From: Cellulomonas sp. Root485
Lineage (GTDB): Bacteria > Actinomycetota > Actinomycetes > Actinomycetales > Cellulomonadaceae
Direction of reading: 5' to 3'
DNA length: 64,000 nucleotides
Assembly (NCBI RefSeq): GCF_001426705.1
Contig: NZ_LMFC01000002.1
Coordinates: 891,905 to 955,904 of the forward strand
Made by a program: the position numbers and the translations under genes. Positions 1-10,241 of the stretch are shown here, one piece after another. Numbering within the stretch: position 1 is the first letter of the stretch; each line of letters opens with the position of its first letter. The notes beneath the pieces were generated by a model that was given only the letters and a program-made list of their open reading frames with translations, ran no database searches and was not told the DNA's origin.

Positions 1-2364
1 CGTCTGCCACGTCGTGAGCCACGCGTCACGCTCGATGACGGTGAGGCCGGGGGTGGCGGTCAGTCCCGCGTCGCGGACGGCGGCGACCGCCCCCGGGCCG
101 TCGACCCAGGTGGTCGTCGTGCGGACGTCGTCGGCGAGCGCGTCGGCGAACACCTCGCGGTCGACGACCACGACGCCCTCCGCCTCCGTCAGCGTCGACG
201 CGTTCGCCGGCAGGACCGGTGGGTCGCTGACGGTGCCGACGACGTCGAGGTCGACGAACCCCTGGGCGCCGAGGAGCGCGGGGGTGATGAGGGCCGCCGT
301 GCTCTGCAGCGACGGGGAGATGAGCGCCGGGATGCCGCCGTCTGCGCTCGCCGACCCGAGCTCGGCCAGACCCGGGTCGACCGTGCGGCCGTGGGCGGCA
401 AGGATCCGGGCGAGCTCCGCCGCGTCCACCATCAGCACCTGCGCCTTGACCCCGCTGGAGCTGCCGAACGTCCGGTCGCTCAGAGCGGTGGCCCGGGCGA
501 CCCCGGTCACGCCGGTCGCGTTGCGCAGGTCCGCGACGACGTCGTCGTCGAGGTTCCCGTCGACCCGCACCTGCGCCCCGACCACGATGTCCGCGGCGGT
601 GCGCTGCCCGGCGGTGACGGTGACGGCCATGGTGCCGCAGAACACGACCAGGGCGATGGCGATCATCAGGGCGAGCAGAGGGACACGCGTGCCGCCCGTG
701 CTGCTCGCCCGGGCGGTCGCGACCACAGGCACCAGGCCGCGCCGGTGGGACGCGAGCCTCGACAGCGCGCGCAGCGTGGGCGGGAGCGCCCGGGCGACGA
801 GGACGGTCGCGGCGCAGGCCAGCAGGACCGGGGTGGCGGCGAGCAGGAGGTCGACGCCCCCGGTGGCGGTCTGCACGAGCCCGCGTCCCCGCGTCGAGAC
901 CAGGGCGGCGACGGCGATCGCGACGAGCGCGAGCTCGCCGGTGAGGCGGCGGACGCGGCGCCGGCCGAGCGCTCGCTCGCGGTCGGCACGGTTCGCGGGC
1001 AGCCGGCGGCCCGTCCACGCTCCGGCCACCACGACCGCCGCGGCGATCGCGGGCGCTGCGACGGCCACCACCACGATCACCGCCGCCGTCAGCCAGCTGC
1101 CCCGAGGGTCCGGCGCGACCAGCCAGGCGAGCGCGGCGCCCACGGCGGTGGCGACGGCGACGAGCGGCACGCTCTCCGTCAGCGCGCGCAGGGCGACCGA
1201 GGCGATCGACGCCCCGCGGGCGCGCTCGGCGAGCAGGAACGTCTCTCGCCGGACCACGAGCAACCGTGCGGCCAGCACGAGCGTGAGCGCCCCGACCGCG
1301 GCGAGACCGACGAGCAGCACCGACGCCTGAGCGGTCGCCCCGAGGAGGCGGGCGTCCGCCGAGCGCAGCACCCTGTCCAGCTCGCTGTCGACCGACGGCG
1401 TGCGCCCGTCGGACCCCGCCAGCGGACCCGGCTGGGCGACGATCTGCGACACGGCACGCGCGACCTCTCCGGTGTCGGTGGCGCGCAGTGTGGCCGCGAC
1501 GGTCGGGAACCGGAAGGCCGTGCTGGTCGACTGGGACGACTGCATCGCGAGCATGGCGTCGGGCAGCGAGGCGTCCGAGACGAGGAGCCCAGCACTCCCG
1601 AGGACCTCGGCTGCGGCGGGCGGGGGTTGCAGGTCGAGGAGGTCGGCGTACGTCGACCACACCGGCGACGTGACGTCGGCGGGCTCGTACAGACCGGTCA
1701 CGACGGCCACGGCGTCGCCGCGGGTCGGCCCGTTGAGCGGCAGACGCTGCCCGACGGCGAGGCCGAGCTGGTCCGCGGCGGCGGCCGACACGCCGACCTC
1801 GACGAGGCGCGGGTCGGCCGAGCGGGCCGGGTGCTCGGGGGACGTGCGCGGCTCGATCCCGGAGACCCACCGGACCACCGGCGCGGTCGTGGTCGGGGTG
1901 CCCAGGTGGACGAGCCGCGTCGACACCAGGTCGTCGCCCAGCCGTGCGGTGAGCGGCGCGCTCCGGACGGCGGTCACCACGGGACCGGTCACGGCCTGCA
2001 CGGACTCCGGCAACGAGGTCCGCATGTCCGTCGCCGCGTTCGCGACCAGGGTCGCCGCGTTGTCGACGCGCGCGGGCTGCCCGTCGGGCCCGACGGCTCC
2101 GATGCCCGGACCGCTGCCCAGGACGGTCACCACGTCCGCCGGCGGTCCGGCGTCCCGGACGGCACCCTGCACGCCCGCGTCGGCCATCCGCAGCACGATC
2201 CGGGGGACGGCGAGCGCGATGAGCACCGTGACGGCCAGCACGACCGCGGCGAGGACGAGCAGCCCGGCGTCCTGGCGGCTCCGTCGGCGGGCGACGAGCA
2301 CCGCGTCGCCGCTGGTCGAGCGCCAGCCCGCAGCGGCCCGTGCGCGCACGGTCGTCGTGGTCAT
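1..2364 (-). CDS. FtsX/MacB-type ABC transporter permease (3' end beyond window)
   Basis: This is the second of two adjacent permeases. It begins with an ATG at 2364 that overlaps the stop of the upstream permease (ATGA), and it stays open for 788 codons to the window edge, so its C-terminus is missing. A first membrane segment lies near residues 33-55 and is followed by a large extracytoplasmic domain. A cluster of hydrophobic segments typical of the FtsX domain follows from about residue 340, and another extracytoplasmic stretch runs to the edge. This matches the MacB/FtsX architecture used by ABC systems that export lipoproteins, peptides or antibiotics, or that remodel the envelope. No ATPase partner is visible, so it may lie left of the window. 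The substrate cannot be inferred. Confidence 0.85.
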   Translation of the reverse strand, partial: MTTTTVRARAAAGWRSTSGDAVLVARRRSRQDAGLLVLAAVVLAVTVLIALAVPRIVLRMADAGVQGAVRDAGPPADVVTVLGSGPGIGAVGPDGQPARVDNAATLVANAATDMRTSLPESVQAVTGPVVTAVRSAPLTARLGDDLVSTRLVHLGTPTTTAPVVRWVSGIEPRTSPEHPARSADPRLVEVGVSAAAADQLGLAVGQRLPLNGPTRGDAVAVVTGLYEPADVTSPVWSTYADLLDLQPPPAAAEVLGSAGLLVSDASLPDAMLAMQSSQSTSTAFRFPTVAATLRATDTGEVARAVSQIVAQPGPLAGSDGRTPSVDSELDRVLRSADARLLGATAQASVLLVGLAAVGALTLVLAARLLVVRRETFLLAERARGASIASVALRALTESVPLVAVATAVGAALAWLVAPDPRGSWLTAAVIVVVAVAAPAIAAAVVVAGAWTGRRLPANRADRERALGRRRVRRLTGELALVAIAVAALVSTRGRGLVQTATGGVDLLLAATPVLLACAATVLVARALPPTLRALSRLASHRRGLVPVVATARASSTGGTRVPLLALMIAIALVVFCGTMAVTVTAGQRTAADIVVGAQVRVDGNLDDDVVADLRNATGVTGVARATALSDRTFGSSSGVKAQVLMVDAAELARILAAHGRTVDPGLAELGSASADGGIPALISPSLQSTAALITPALLGAQGFVDLDVVGTVSDPPVLPANASTLTEAEGVVVVDREVFADALADDVRTTTTWVDGPGAVAAVRDAGLTATPGLTVIERDAWLTTWQT

Positions 2365-5300
2365 CGCTCGTCCCCCAGTCGCAGCAGCTCGCCCGAGGCC
2401 CGGCGCAGCAGGGAGCTCGTGGTGAGCGCCACGGCTCCGCCCACCAGCACCACGAGCGCGACGACCAGGGCCGCCTGCGTGGGCCACGGCCACTGGACGA
2501 CCACGGCCGGGACGGGCCGGCTGCCCTCGGCGGACACCGTGACGAGCGGGGCGACCACCTGACCGAGGACCGCCCCGAGCACCAGACCGGCGACCAGGCC
2601 GAGCACGCCGACGATCCCGTGCTCGACCAGCACGGAGCGGACCAGCCCGGATCGCGCGGCCCCGAGGGCCTGCAGCCGGGCCAGCTCGAGGCGGCGCGTG
2701 CGCACCGACACCGTCGCGCTCATCGCGAAGCCTGCGACCGCGAGCGCCACCGCGGCCACCGTCACGATCCACAGCGCCGCCTGCACGCCGACGCGCAGCG
2801 GCCCGTCGGTGGCCACCTCGCGTGCGGTCACGCGGTCGACGGCGATGCCGAGGTCCTCGACGCGGACCTTCTCCACCAGTGCGGGCGCGCTCGCGTCGGG
2901 CACCTGGAGCCACCACTCGTCCAGCAGCGGGTCCGTGGACGAGCCGAGGAGGGCCGCTCGTGTCAGCAGGTCACGGTCGACCAGCATCGCCGCACCGGTG
3001 GGCAGGCCGGGCAGGTAGGCGACCACCCGGTCGACGACCACCGGGAGCCGGACGCCTTCGAGGTCGATCTCGAACGCGTCGCCTGGCCCGGCGGAGAAGG
3101 CAGCCGCGAGGGTGTCGGTCACGACGACCCGGAGGGCGCCCGGCGAGGGGAACGTCGTCGCGGCGAACGCCGAGCGGCCGAACAGGATCTCGAGGAGGTC
3201 CACCGCGCCGGACACGTGCAGCGCCTCGCCGTCGGTCCGGATGCCGAGCAGGGGCCGGTTGCCGTTGTCCTGGAGCGCGCCCTGGACCGTCCAGGTCACC
3301 GCGGTGAGCGGCACCGGGGTGACGGTGTCGGTGTCGGCCCCCGCGGGTCGTTCGACGGCGCGCAGGTTGCTCACGATCACGTCGACCTGCGCCTCCGTCG
3401 ACGGACTGTCGAACAGCCCGTCCGTGTCGGTGGACTCGGGCAGGATCTGCGCGACGAGGCCGACCAGCTTCAGGCCCGGGGCGGTGGCGGGCAGAGTGGC
3501 ACCGACGTCGACCGAGGTCGCCCCGACGGGCACGGGGGGCAGCTCCACCGGGGTGCGGGTCCCCAGTGGGTCCTCGACGACGAGGCTCACCAGCAGGACT
3601 CCCGGCAGGGGGGCGGCCAGGGAGCTCTGGAGGTCGAGGAGGAGGCCGCTGGGGGAGCCGGGGAGCGCGATGCTCGTCGCCGGCGCCGCAGGCCGCAGCG
3701 GTGCCGCGAGCGTGCCCCAGGACGGCGAGATCCGGCCGCGCAGCAGGGCGTCGGCCTGCGTGGTGTCGACCGCGAGGAGGTTCACGGACCGGCCCCGGGT
3801 CTCGCCCGCGCTGTCGGCGGGGTAGCCCAGGTCGACCGACCGGAAGGTCACCGGGCTGGTCGCCTGGGCATCGTCCAGGGTTGCGACGGTGCTCGACTGG
3901 GCGATGCCCGAGCCGGCCACGCGGTCCAGCCGGACGTCGGTCCCGACGGCGAGGTCGACCTGGTCGCCCTGGGAGGTCCGCCACGTGCTGAGGAAGGACT
4001 GGGAGAACGTGCCGACCGCCAGGGCGAGCGTGAGCAGGAGCACCGCGCCGGCCGCCCGACCGGGGCGCCGGCCGACCTCCCACGCGGCGAGCGGGGAGAC
4101 GAGCGACCGGCTCCGAGCCGCCATCCGCTCGCCGACGCGCGCGATCAGCGGCAGCAGCCGCAGCGCGAGGACGGCACCGGCGAGCAGCAGCAACGCGGGT
4201 GCGGCCACCAGGAGGGGGTCGATCCGACCGGGACCCGCCTCGGCGACGGGGGACCGGTAGGCGCGCAGCTGCCATACGGCGAGCCCCGCGAGCACGAGGA
4301 GGGCGACGTCGGCGCCGGAGCGCGCCAGCCCGCCGCGACGGTCCTGCCGCACGAGCTGCTGCTCGGCGTCGACGACGCTGCCCCGACGGCGCAGGAGCGG
4401 ACCGAGGAGAACCGCCGCGAGCACGAACGACGAGACCGCGCACGTGATCCAGAGCGACGGGGGTCGGCCCGGGTCGTGGTGCAGACCGGCTTCCGCGAGA
4501 GGGCCGACGGCGGTGATGGCCTGGAACAGCAGCCCCGCCAGCCACGGTGACACGAGCGTCGTCACGAGGGCGACGACGGCCGCCTCCAGCGTCGCCAGGC
4601 GCAGGAGCTGGCGGCCCGACGCGCCGCGCGAGGCCATGAGGGTCTGCTCGGGCGCCCGCCGGTCGGCCAGCAGGCGTGCCGCGAGCAGGAGGACGGTGAC
4701 GGCGAGGACGACGAGCATGAGGCCGACGATGACGAGGCTGACCCGGGTCACCGCGAGGTTGCTCTGCGCCACGTCGATCGTGGCCGCCAGCCGGGAGCTG
4801 AACGCGCTCGAGCTGGTGAGGTTGGTGGTGGCGGAGACCAAGGAGGCCTGGGCGGTGTCGAGCCGGCCGCGCAGCGCGTCGACCGCCCCCGGCGGGCTGT
4901 CCACCAGCTGCGGGGACGCGACGAGGGTGGCCTGCGCGACCGAGCCGGGGTCCGTGAGGGTGCCCGGGGCGACGACGAACGGTCCCCAGGCGTCGGTGGC
5001 CAGGAACCCGAAGCTGCCCGGCACCGGGTACCGCGGATCGTGCTCGGCACCGAGGAGCAGGTCACGGGTCCACCCGCTGGCGGGCCCGTCGAGCTCATGG
5101 ATCCCGACGACGACCACCGCGCTGTCCTCGTACGTGGTGAAGCTCATGACCGGGAGCACGGTGCCGATGGTCCAGCCGTACTTCTCGGCGGCGACCTTCG
5201 GGACGGAGACCTGGACCCGCCCGCCGTCGTCCGTCGCGGTGGTGGGCCACTGGCCGGTCAGCAGGGTCGCGTGCGACGGCACGTCGGGGTAGTCGGCGAG

Positions 5301-5654
5301 GTAGGCCATCGGCTGGATGTAGCCGTCCTCGCCGGTGAGCCGGTACATGGGCGAGGTGAGCCACGCGGTCCGCGTCGACGGGACGTCGCCCAGGAGCTCG
5401 TCGAGATACGCCTCGGCGGCGTCGGTGGCGACGAGCGGGCTGCCGCGCTGGAGCGTGAGGTCCACGTCGATGTCGGTGGCCGTCGCGGGGGCCCGCGTGA
5501 GGGCGGTGTCGAGGGCGCGGTGCTCGCTGGTGAACAGCAGGAGGGCGAAGGTTCCGAGGAGTGAGGCACCGATGAGGGCGACGGCCACGACGGTCGCCAG
5601 GAGAGTCCGCTGGGCGGCGGCGCGGTGGCGTAGCACGCGCAGGCTCCAGCCCAT
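2361..5654 (-). CDS. FtsX/MacB-type ABC transporter permease
   Basis: This membrane protein of 1097 residues is the first gene of a two-permease operon and overlaps the next gene by 4 bp. The chosen ATG at 5654 starts MGWSLRVLRHR and is preceded by a strong ribosome-binding site (GAGGAGG). An open frame extends further upstream, but it runs through the promoter region and lacks such a site. An N-terminal membrane segment (about residues 17-40) is followed by an extracytoplasmic domain of about 250 residues, an FtsX core with several membrane helices, a second large external domain and a C-terminal FtsX core. The double-FtsX layout is that of large actinobacterial permeases. It diverges from padR at 5839, so the 184-bp gap may hold promoters for both. 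The substrate is unknown. Confidence 0.87.
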   Translation of the reverse strand: MGWSLRVLRHRAAAQRTLLATVVAVALIGASLLGTFALLLFTSEHRALDTALTRAPATATDIDVDLTLQRGSPLVATDAAEAYLDELLGDVPSTRTAWLTSPMYRLTGEDGYIQPMAYLADYPDVPSHATLLTGQWPTTATDDGGRVQVSVPKVAAEKYGWTIGTVLPVMSFTTYEDSAVVVVGIHELDGPASGWTRDLLLGAEHDPRYPVPGSFGFLATDAWGPFVVAPGTLTDPGSVAQATLVASPQLVDSPPGAVDALRGRLDTAQASLVSATTNLTSSSAFSSRLAATIDVAQSNLAVTRVSLVIVGLMLVVLAVTVLLLAARLLADRRAPEQTLMASRGASGRQLLRLATLEAAVVALVTTLVSPWLAGLLFQAITAVGPLAEAGLHHDPGRPPSLWITCAVSSFVLAAVLLGPLLRRRGSVVDAEQQLVRQDRRGGLARSGADVALLVLAGLAVWQLRAYRSPVAEAGPGRIDPLLVAAPALLLLAGAVLALRLLPLIARVGERMAARSRSLVSPLAAWEVGRRPGRAAGAVLLLTLALAVGTFSQSFLSTWRTSQGDQVDLAVGTDVRLDRVAGSGIAQSSTVATLDDAQATSPVTFRSVDLGYPADSAGETRGRSVNLLAVDTTQADALLRGRISPSWGTLAAPLRPAAPATSIALPGSPSGLLLDLQSSLAAPLPGVLLVSLVVEDPLGTRTPVELPPVPVGATSVDVGATLPATAPGLKLVGLVAQILPESTDTDGLFDSPSTEAQVDVIVSNLRAVERPAGADTDTVTPVPLTAVTWTVQGALQDNGNRPLLGIRTDGEALHVSGAVDLLEILFGRSAFAATTFPSPGALRVVVTDTLAAAFSAGPGDAFEIDLEGVRLPVVVDRVVAYLPGLPTGAAMLVDRDLLTRAALLGSSTDPLLDEWWLQVPDASAPALVEKVRVEDLGIAVDRVTAREVATDGPLRVGVQAALWIVTVAAVALAVAGFAMSATVSVRTRRLELARLQALGAARSGLVRSVLVEHGIVGVLGLVAGLVLGAVLGQVVAPLVTVSAEGSRPVPAVVVQWPWPTQAALVVALVVLVGGAVALTTSSLLRRASGELLRLGDER

Positions 5655-5803
5655 CCGACCTCCTCGTCCCGGGGCGCAGCAAGAGAGGGACGTCACTGCG
5701 CGGTCCGGCGATCGTAAAGGAGTCGCAACGACGTGTGGGAGCGATCCCGCAGTTGTGATCGAACCGATACGAACTGGCGCGACGCGCGCTGCTCCGCGGG
5801 GTA

Positions 5804-5819
5804 TATTCCAACCGGAATA
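5804..5819. promoter_or_regulatory. Inverted repeat, candidate PadR operator
   Basis: A 6-bp inverted repeat TATTCC-AACC-GGAATA ends 20 bp before the padR ATG and overlaps the TATATT element at 5802-5807, which is a plausible -10. PadR proteins typically repress their own operon from such AT-rich palindromes, so autoregulation of padR and the MFS gene is a reasonable inference. The site is also 150 bp from the divergent permease start. Confidence 0.55.
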
Positions 5820-5838
5820 ATAGATCCGGAGGTAGGAC

Positions 5839-6471
5839 ATGGCCGAGCTCTCGGCGGTCGCGGTGCTCGTGCTCGGGCTCCTGCACGAGCAGCCGATGCA
5901 CCCGTACCAGCTGCACCAGACCCTCGTGGAGCGCGGTGACACCCGCATCGTGCGCGTCAACCCGGGCGCCGTCTACCACGGTGTCGAGCGGCTCGAGCGC
6001 GACGGTCTGGTCGAGGTGGTCGGCACCGACCGCACAGGCAAGCGTCCCGAGCGCACCACCTACCGGATCACCGACGCCGGCCGGACCGAGTTCGCCGTCC
6101 GGCTCACCAGCCTGCTCGGCGACGAGCACCCGGCCTACCCGCTCTTCTCGGTCGGTCTGGCCGAGGCCAACGAGCTGCCCGTCGACGAGGTCGTCACCCA
6201 GCTCGTCCGCCGGCGGGACCGCAAGGTCGCGCACCGGGACCGACTCTCCGTGTCCTACGACTCGCTCAGCCGGCTGGGCCTGCCCCGGCGGTACCTCCTC
6301 GACGTCGAGCACGACCTGGCCACCCTGCGCGCCGAGATCGACTGGCTCGGCCGCACCGTCACCGAGCTGCAGTCCGGCGCCCTCGACTGGACCAGCCCGA
6401 TCCCTGACTCGTTCCACGAGGCGAAACGCGCCCTGCGCGCCGCCGATCCACTCCCGAAGGACATCTCATGA
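5839..6471 (+). CDS. PadR family transcriptional regulator
   Basis: This is a 210-residue DNA-binding regulator. Residues 1-85 form the PadR winged helix-turn-helix, with typical wording such as GAVYHGVERLERDGLVEV and KRPERTTYRITDAG. The remainder matches the helical C-terminal dimerisation region of the PadR-s2/VirR_C type. A good ribosome-binding site (GGAGG at 5828-5832) precedes the ATG. Its stop overlaps the start of the MFS exporter by 4 bp (ATGA), so the two are translationally coupled, the usual arrangement of a ligand-sensing repressor with the exporter it controls. The palindrome at 5804-5819 is the likely operator. The inducing ligand is not known. Confidence 0.93.
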   Translation: MAELSAVAVLVLGLLHEQPMHPYQLHQTLVERGDTRIVRVNPGAVYHGVERLERDGLVEVVGTDRTGKRPERTTYRITDAGRTEFAVRLTSLLGDEHPAYPLFSVGLAEANELPVDEVVTQLVRRRDRKVAHRDRLSVSYDSLSRLGLPRRYLLDVEHDLATLRAEIDWLGRTVTELQSGALDWTSPIPDSFHEAKRALRAADPLPKDIS

Positions 6472-8090
6472 GCTCTGAGCAGCCTCGCGCGCTCGTCGAC
6501 CTGCACGGACGCAGTCCGTGGAGCATCCTGCCCGCCCTCTGCCTGGGCTTCTTCATGATCATGGTCGACACCACGATCGTGAACATCGCGATCCCGTCAC
6601 TGGTCACGGCGTTCGACGCCGACCTGACGGCGGTCGGCTGGGTCAACAGCGCCTACCTGCTGACGTTCGCCACGCTGCTGCTGGTCACGGGCCGCCTGGG
6701 CGACCGGTTCGGGCCGCGGCCCGTCTTCGTGCTCGGGCTCGTCATCTTCACGGTCACGTCGCTGCTCTGCGGCCTGTCGGGGTCGATCGAGATGCTCATC
6801 GTCGCCCGCGCGCTCCAGGGCGTCGGCGCCGCGCTGATGACCCCGCAGACGATGTCGATGATCACGCGGGTCTTCCCGCCGCAGAAGCGTGGCGCGGCGA
6901 TGGGCCTGTGGGGGGCCGTCGCCGGCATCGCGACCATCACCGGCCCGGTCCTCGGCGGCCTGCTGGTCCAGACGGTGGGCTGGGAGTGGATCTTCTACGT
7001 CAACATCCCCGTCGGCGTCGTCGCCCTCGTGCTCGCGCTGCGGACGCTCCCCACCCTCCCCACGGCGAACCGCTCGTTCGACGGCCTCGGTGTCCTGCTG
7101 TCCGTGGTCGGCATGTTCCTCGTCGTGTTCGGTCTCCAGGAGGGCGCGACCTACGACTGGGGCACCATCACCGGACCGATCACGGTGTGGGGCGTCATCG
7201 GCGCCGGCGTCGCCGTGCTCGTCGGCTTCGTCCTCTGGCAGCGCCACCGCGGCAGCGACGCGCTGCTGCCGCTGACCCTGTTCCACAGCCGCAACTTCTC
7301 GCTGTCCAACGTGGCCGGCGGTGCCGTGACCTTCGCGATGATCGGCATCTTCTTCCCGTTCACGCTCTTCCTGCAGGAGGTCCTCGGCCTGAGCCCGCTG
7401 AACGCGGCGCTCGTCGGGCTCCCGGGTTCGCTCCTGTCCGGCGTCGTCGCCCCGTTCGCGGGCCGGCTGTCGGACAAGGTCGCCGGCAAGTGGGTCGTCG
7501 CCAGCGGGTTCGCCATCCTGTCGGTCGCCATCACGTGGCTCGCGCTCGCGGTCCAGCCCGACGCCCCCGTCTGGCACCTGGTCCTGCCGATGACCCTGTT
7601 CGGCATCGGCACCGGCGCGCTCTTCTCGCCGCTGGCCAACCTGGCCACCTCGGGTCTCGACGGCCGCACCGCCGGCGCCGGCGCCGGCGCGTTCAACACG
7701 ACCCGGCAGATCGGCGGCGTCATCGGCTCCGCGGCGATCGTCGCCATGCTGACCTCGCGGCTCGCGGTCACCATCCCGGCCGCCGCCGAGGCGGCCGCCG
7801 ACCAGGTCCCCGAGCAGTTCCGGCAGTCGTTCGTCGACGGGTTCGCGTCGGGGAACTTCGCCAGTGGCGCGGCCCCGCAGCTGCCGTCGACGGTGCCGGC
7901 CGATGTCGCAGCACAGATCGGGCAGGTCGCGCAGCAGGCGGTGCACTCCGGCTTCGCCACCGCGGTGACGCAGACGATGCTGCTCACGGTCGGTGTGCTG
8001 GTGCTGGGACTCGTCTCCAGCCTGGCGATGAAGGGCGGCCGCCCGCTGCACCACCCGGCCGCCCCCGAGCGCGTGGCCGCCGAGGTCTGA
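6468..8090 (+). CDS. MFS drug exporter, DHA2 (EmrB/QacA) family
   Basis: This inner-membrane proton antiporter has 540 residues, the usual length for 14-helix DHA2 exporters. The first helix contains the D1 motif MVDTTIVNIAIPS, motif A appears as GRLGDRFGPRP near residues 70-82, and the antiporter motif C appears as GPVLGGLL near residue 160. A long loop of about 70 residues before the last helix is also typical of the family. It overlaps padR by 4 bp and probably exports a toxic compound sensed by that regulator. The substrate cannot be read from the sequence. Confidence 0.93.
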   Translation: MSSEQPRALVDLHGRSPWSILPALCLGFFMIMVDTTIVNIAIPSLVTAFDADLTAVGWVNSAYLLTFATLLLVTGRLGDRFGPRPVFVLGLVIFTVTSLLCGLSGSIEMLIVARALQGVGAALMTPQTMSMITRVFPPQKRGAAMGLWGAVAGIATITGPVLGGLLVQTVGWEWIFYVNIPVGVVALVLALRTLPTLPTANRSFDGLGVLLSVVGMFLVVFGLQEGATYDWGTITGPITVWGVIGAGVAVLVGFVLWQRHRGSDALLPLTLFHSRNFSLSNVAGGAVTFAMIGIFFPFTLFLQEVLGLSPLNAALVGLPGSLLSGVVAPFAGRLSDKVAGKWVVASGFAILSVAITWLALAVQPDAPVWHLVLPMTLFGIGTGALFSPLANLATSGLDGRTAGAGAGAFNTTRQIGGVIGSAAIVAMLTSRLAVTIPAAAEAAADQVPEQFRQSFVDGFASGNFASGAAPQLPSTVPADVAAQIGQVAQQAVHSGFATAVTQTMLLTVGVLVLGLVSSLAMKGGRPLHHPAAPERVAAEV

Positions 8091-8095
8091 CCGGT

Positions 8096-8136
8096 ACGAC
8101 GACGGCCCCGGGGGTGATCCCCGAGGCCGTCGTCGT
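8096..8136. terminator. Bidirectional terminator hairpin
   Basis: A perfect 12-bp stem (ACGACGACGGCC pairing with GGCCGTCGTCGT) encloses a loop that can itself fold through GGGG/CCCC. It lies between the convergent MFS and fumarase genes. There is no U-tract, as is common in GC-rich actinobacteria. Confidence 0.75.
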
Positions 8137-8186
8137 CATCGTGAAGAGTTCGTCGCGCCAGGTGCGACAAGGTCTTCCGCCTGATG

Positions 8187-9584
8187 TCAGGCCTGCGGCG
8201 GCCGCGTCATGCTCAGGACGTCCAGCGCGCTGTCCAGCTGCTCCTCGGTGACCTCGCCGCGCTCGACGAAGCCGAGGTCGATCACCGCGGCACGGACGGT
8301 GATCCCGTGCTTGACGGCGTGCTTGGCGATCTTCGCCGCGGCCTCGTACCCGATCACGCGGTTCAGCGGCGTGACGATCGACGGCGACGACTCGGCCAGG
8401 GCGCGGGCCCGCTCGACGTTGGCGACGAGCCCGACGACGGTCTTGTCCGCGAGCAGGCGCGACGCGTTGGCCAGCAGACGGACCGACTCCAGCACGCCCG
8501 CGGCGATCACGGGGATCTGCACGTTGAGCTCGAACGACCCGCTCGCACCGGCCCACGCGACGGTCGCGTCGTTGCCCACGACGCGCGCGGCGACCATCAG
8601 CACGGCCTCCGGGATCACCGGGTTGACCTTGCCGGGCATGATCGACGAGCCCGGCTGCAGGTCGGGGATCGCGATCTCGCCGAGGCCGGTGTTCGGGCCG
8701 GAGCCCATCCAGCGCAGGTCGTTGCAGATCTTGGTGAGGCTGACCGCGATCGTGCGCAGCGCGCCCGACAGCTCGACCAGCCCGTCGCGCGAGCTCTGCG
8801 CCTCGAAGTGGTCGCGGGCCTCGGTCAGCGGCAGGCCGGTGTCCTCGCGGAGCAGCGCGATGACCCGCTGCGGGAAGCCCGCCGGGGTGTTGATGCCGGT
8901 GCCCACCGCGGTGCCGCCCAGCGGGACCTCCGCGGTGCGGGGGAGCGCCGACTCGAGCCGCTCGATGCCGTACCGGACGGCGGCCGCGTAGCCCCCGAAC
9001 TCCTGGCCCAGCGTCACGGGGGTGGCGTCCATCAGGTGGGTGCGCCCGGACTTCACGACGGTCGCCCACTCGGCGGACTTCGCCTCCAGCGACTCGGCGA
9101 GGTGCTCCAGCGCCGGGATGAGGTCGCGGACGACGCCGGCCGTCGCCGCCACGTGCACCGACGTCGGGAACACGTCGTTCGACGACTGCGACGCGTTGAC
9201 GTGGTCGTTCGGGTGCACGTCGCGCCCGAGGAGCCGCGTCGCCAGCGTCGCGAGGACCTCGTTGGTGTTCATGTTCGAGCTGGTGCCCGAGCCGGTCTGG
9301 TAGACGTCGATCGGGAAGTCGCCGTCGTGCGCGCCGCTCGCGACGTCGTCGGCGGCGGCGACGATGGCGTCCGCGACGTCCTGCTCCAGCACGCCCAGCT
9401 CGGCGTTCGCGCGGGCGGCGGCCTTCTTGATGCGGGCGAGCGCCTCGATGTGGCTGCGCTCGAGGCGGCTGCCGGAGATCGGGAAGTTCTCGACCGCCCG
9501 CTGGGTCTGCGCGCGGTAGAGGGCGTCGACGGGGACGCGCACCTCACCCATCGTGTCGTGCTCGATGCGGAACTCAGAAGTCAT
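8187..9584 (-). CDS. fumC: Class II fumarate hydratase
   Basis: Fumarase C interconverts fumarate and malate in the TCA cycle in the cytoplasm and is an oxygen-stable, iron-free homotetramer. The fumarase/aspartase signature [10 protein letters not shown] lies near residue 320, and the other conserved blocks [14 protein letters not shown] and [12 protein letters not shown] are present. The length (465 residues from the ATG at 9584) is normal. A second in-frame ATG three codons upstream (9593) is possible. I prefer 9584 because it yields the usual [18 protein letters not shown] start. It follows the carbonic anhydrase gene by a short gap and is probably cotranscribed with it. Fumarase close to xseB/xseA/ispH/ychF is also the M. 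tuberculosis order. Confidence 0.95.
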   Translation of the reverse strand: MTSEFRIEHDTMGEVRVPVDALYRAQTQRAVENFPISGSRLERSHIEALARIKKAAARANAELGVLEQDVADAIVAAADDVASGAHDGDFPIDVYQTGSGTSSNMNTNEVLATLATRLLGRDVHPNDHVNASQSSNDVFPTSVHVAATAGVVRDLIPALEHLAESLEAKSAEWATVVKSGRTHLMDATPVTLGQEFGGYAAAVRYGIERLESALPRTAEVPLGGTAVGTGINTPAGFPQRVIALLREDTGLPLTEARDHFEAQSSRDGLVELSGALRTIAVSLTKICNDLRWMGSGPNTGLGEIAIPDLQPGSSIMPGKVNPVIPEAVLMVAARVVGNDATVAWAGASGSFELNVQIPVIAAGVLESVRLLANASRLLADKTVVGLVANVERARALAESSPSIVTPLNRVIGYEAAAKIAKHAVKHGITVRAAVIDLGFVERGEVTEEQLDSALDVLSMTRPPQA

Positions 9585-9605
9585 GCCAGCCATCCTGCCG
9601 CACGC

Positions 9606-10241
9606 TCAGGGCTCGACGTCCCCCAGCGACTCCGTCAGGTGCACGGTCCCGTCGGCCAGCGTGTACTCGAGCCCGATGATCGCCACCCGCCCCTCGGCGA
9701 CCGACTCCGCGAGGGAGCGCGAGTACCCCTGGATCATCTGCACGGTGTGCCGCACGTGCTCGTGGCCGAGGACCGCGGGGTCGAGCGTGTCCAGCGCACC
9801 CAGGCCGCCGCCGCCCAGGTTGACGATGCTCGGGATGACCCGGTCGACGATCGCGCGCACGAAGCCCGTGGGCAGCTCGCCCGTCGTGAGGGCCGTGGTC
9901 GCCGCGGCGACCGCGCCGCAGCTGTCGTGACCGAGGACGACGACCAGTGACGCCCCCAGGACGTCGACGCCGTACTCGATCGACCCGACGACCGTGGTGT
10001 CGAGCACGTGGCCGGCGGTGCGGACCACGAACACGTCACCGAGCCCCTGGTCGAAGATGATCTCGGCGGCCACCCGGGAGTCCGAGCAGCCGAAGATCAC
10101 CGCGAACGGGTACTGCGCGACGCTCAGCTCGGACCGGTGGTCGACCCCCTGCGACGGGTGGAGCATCTCGCCGCGGACGAACCGCTCGTTCCCCTCGCGC
10201 AGCGCGGACCAGGCTTCGGCAGGTGTGGTGGGGCGTGGCAC
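9606..10241 (-). CDS. Beta-class carbonic anhydrase
   Basis: This zinc enzyme interconverts CO2 and bicarbonate. All metal and active-site positions of the beta class are visible: C52 with the D54-R56 dyad in CSDSR, and H105 and C108 in GHDSCGA. The length of 211 residues is normal. The start is a GTG at 10241. It sits immediately upstream of fumC on the same strand, and it could supply bicarbonate for anaplerotic carboxylation near a TCA-cycle gene, although that functional link is an inference. Confidence 0.95.
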   Translation of the reverse strand: MPRPTTPAEAWSALREGNERFVRGEMLHPSQGVDHRSELSVAQYPFAVIFGCSDSRVAAEIIFDQGLGDVFVVRTAGHVLDTTVVGSIEYGVDVLGASLVVVLGHDSCGAVAAATTALTTGELPTGFVRAIVDRVIPSIVNLGGGGLGALDTLDPAVLGHEHVRHTVQMIQGYSRSLAESVAEGRVAIIGLEYTLADGTVHLTESLGDVEP

